Positions 62,692 to 64,000 of a DNA stretch of 64,000 bases are shown here, in pieces. The DNA lies in the NCBI RefSeq assembly GCF_046195335.1, contig NZ_CP176093.1, one strand, 5' to 3'. A model generated the notes under the pieces. It worked only from the letters and a program-made list of their open reading frames with translations. It was not told the DNA's origin and did no database searches. The DNA is from Methanospirillum lacunae (GTDB lineage: Archaea > Halobacteriota > Methanomicrobia > Methanomicrobiales > Methanospirillaceae). Every line of letters begins with the position of its first letter. Positions within the stretch are counted from its first letter, which is position 1. The position numbers and the translations under genes are program-made.

Positions 62692-63723
62692 TTACTCACC
62701 CCTGCATCCTCTGACCGAGGTTCCACTGTAGGGCTCCTGACAACACCCGTTAATATCAATAAATTTCTCACGTGACATAGACAGCTCTCCTCTCTTTTCA
62801 AAATACCCGCCTTCCATCAATTCATTGATACTACCGTCCAGGAGATACTCTGAACAATAGAGGGTATTACCCGTCTTTTTCTCTCCCGCTCCTTCTGTCT
62901 TGATGATCAGGGGAACATCCCGTTCTTCACCGACATTAATGGTCGGAATATGGGCCGTTCCTCCTTTGTAAGAATACTTGCCATCCTTACTGATGAACCT
63001 GATCGTTACATACCCGTCTTCAAGTGCCCGCTCACCGGTATTTTTTACCCTGATCATCACATATGCCGGGTCTCCCCCATGAATCGAACTGCTTAGTGGT
63101 CTGAATGCGACCTGCTCAATGACTGGGACTGTTTCGGTGGTATTTGCTCCCCCTTTGAGTGTAGCGGGATCCAGATCACCAGCTGTAATCGTGATTCCTC
63201 CTACCATCTCTTCAGGGATGGTAGGGATTGGGGTAATTGTTTCCTGAGATTCCAGAGAAACATTGCCTGATTCGTTCAGACACGCTACCGGTTCGAATGC
63301 GACTGTCACGATCCCCCGGTTGTCAGATCCGTCATTATAAGCCCAGGTAGTGGGATTTGAATCAGCTACCGAATAAGTTCCGGGTTTCAGTTCATCCCCG
63401 GGATTTGAGACCCAGTATACATTCTGTTCGTTCTTTGTCCCGTTTTTTCCAAATGTCCCCCAGGGGCCATACTGGGTTCCGTCCTCATGGAATAAACTTA
63501 TCTTCCCTGGATTATCCCCTTTCCCGTAATTCCAGTGATTTGTGGTGATCGAGAGGATCTTCACACACGAGTTAAAAGTTACCAGGGTCGGTTTATCAGG
63601 GGTGTTAAACAGTTTATCTGTGTTTTCGTTGGTCCAGATCTGCTCCTGGCTGCTCACTGCACCAACCCCCAGAGGGATCATGAGCATCATCAGGAGGAGA
63701 CATGTCTGATATGAAATATGCAT
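62692..63723 (-). CDS. Exported protein with DUF3821-like N-terminal and CARDB-like C-terminal region
   Basis: A signal peptide (about 1-22) leads into a domain of about 130 residues with WNYGKGDNPGKI, LFHEDGTQYGPWGTFGKNG and SNPGDELKPGTYSV, of a kind seen in Methanomicrobiales surface proteins. A linker and a beta-sandwich follow (IRVKNTGERALEDGYVTIRF) that resembles CARDB-type adhesion modules. There is no C-terminal anchor. The N-terminal domain recurs as a fragment at 54984. The ATG start is six bases after an in-frame GTG. The exact domain names are from memory. Confidence 0.7.
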   Translation of the reverse strand: MHISYQTCLLLMMLMIPLGVGAVSSQEQIWTNENTDKLFNTPDKPTLVTFNSCVKILSITTNHWNYGKGDNPGKISLFHEDGTQYGPWGTFGKNGTKNEQNVYWVSNPGDELKPGTYSVADSNPTTWAYNDGSDNRGIVTVAFEPVACLNESGNVSLESQETITPIPTIPEEMVGGITITAGDLDPATLKGGANTTETVPVIEQVAFRPLSSSIHGGDPAYVMIRVKNTGERALEDGYVTIRFISKDGKYSYKGGTAHIPTINVGEERDVPLIIKTEGAGEKKTGNTLYCSEYLLDGSINELMEGGYFEKRGELSMSREKFIDINGCCQEPYSGTSVRGCRGE

Positions 63724-63929
63724 AGCCACTCAGGGTTGTGAAAGTATTTAGTACTATTATCTGACTTCTCCACCTTCTCCCGGGTATCTGATTGAAGTAT
63801 GTGGTCAAGGTTGAAATTTCCTGAATCACACTGGGGTTGATTACCGGATGATTCCCCTGACCGGTGAATGACGATCGATCTCAATACCTATCTCTCATCG
63901 GGTCAAACGGGTGTACAGAGTCTGTCACC

Positions 63930-64000
63930 ATGAAGATCCCATATTATATTGTCGATGTCTTTGCAAAGAAACGGTTTACCGGCAATCAACTGGCTGTCGT
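63930..64000 (+). CDS. PhzF-family isomerase/epimerase, N-terminal fragment
   Basis: The first 23 codons, up to the right edge, read MKIPYYIVDVFAKKRFTGNQ and then LAV, which is the conserved N-terminus of PhzF-type proteins (diaminopimelate-epimerase fold; phenazine biosynthesis PhzF and many uncharacterised homologues). Only the start is in the window, so completeness and active site (usually Glu near residue 45) cannot be judged. Confidence 0.85.
   Translation, partial: MKIPYYIVDVFAKKRFTGNQLAV

Noticed and set aside
62578..62775. 65-codon plus-strand frame overlapping the exported-protein gene
   Set aside because: Its second half is the antisense of a well-supported gene; no motif.
1..64000. 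CRISPR array
   Set aside because: No regularly spaced direct repeats were seen in any intergenic region and there are no cas genes.

Overview
The window looks like chromosomal DNA of a methanogenic archaeon of the order Methanomicrobiales, most likely Methanospirillum or a close relative. This is inferred from gene content, not from a marker gene. The clues are the many long PAS-domain sensor proteins, the histidine-less 'NDxIRNPL' output module, secreted beta-helix, PKD and PEGA proteins, AT-rich TATA-like promoters close to start codons, T-tract ends, and many MNT/HEPN toxin-antitoxin pairs.

1-4239: the right end of an AT-rich integrated element. It holds the 3' part of a group II intron, a two-gene ATPase/DUF4435 operon resembling the PARIS defence system, and a tyrosine integrase next to a 42-nt tRNA 3' fragment (probably tRNA-Val, UAC) that marks the attachment site. 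The rest of the element lies to the left of the window.

4240-11900: secreted or membrane-linked housekeeping and accessory proteins: a TPR protein, a C_GCAxxG_C_C redox protein, two paralogous type-B carboxylesterases in opposite orientation around a secreted metallophosphoesterase, and a META-domain lipoprotein.

12000-34000: a signal-transduction district. A three-gene operon of overlapping kinase and response-regulator genes is followed by a Cache/PAS kinase, a methyl-accepting protein, a PAS protein ending in a histidine-less kinase-like module, a 7TM-PAS receptor without a kinase domain, and a HTH-PAS regulator. Embedded in it are a redox group (HxlR regulator, ferredoxin-fused aldo/keto reductase, flavoprotein plus DJ-1/PfpI operon) and a purine permease.

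34500-40550: two operons of exported proteins (TPR, beta-helix surface protein, exported proteins of unknown function) separated by a RelE-type toxin-antitoxin pair with a clear 18-bp palindromic operator.

41190-44990: a tightly coupled operon with a large primase-polymerase/zinc-finger/helicase protein, preceded by a small protein reminiscent of a decayed nuclease fold and followed by a small unknown protein. This is the most element-like, least explained unit in the window.

45300-58050: a defence and toxin-antitoxin island. Type I restriction-modification genes are in the order hsdR, hsdS, hsdM, but hicBA, an orphan nucleotidyltransferase, an addiction module with a deleted toxin, and two MNT/HEPN pairs (one frameshifted) sit between the subunits. 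A complete MntA/HepT pair lies upstream. A GH26-like secreted glycosidase and a frameshifted NT/HEPN pair lie downstream.

58300-64000: a large MASE3-PAS-GAF histidine kinase, gene remnants, an exported protein with a CARDB-like region (its N-terminal domain is duplicated as a fragment near 55 kb), and the start of a PhzF-family gene running off the right edge.
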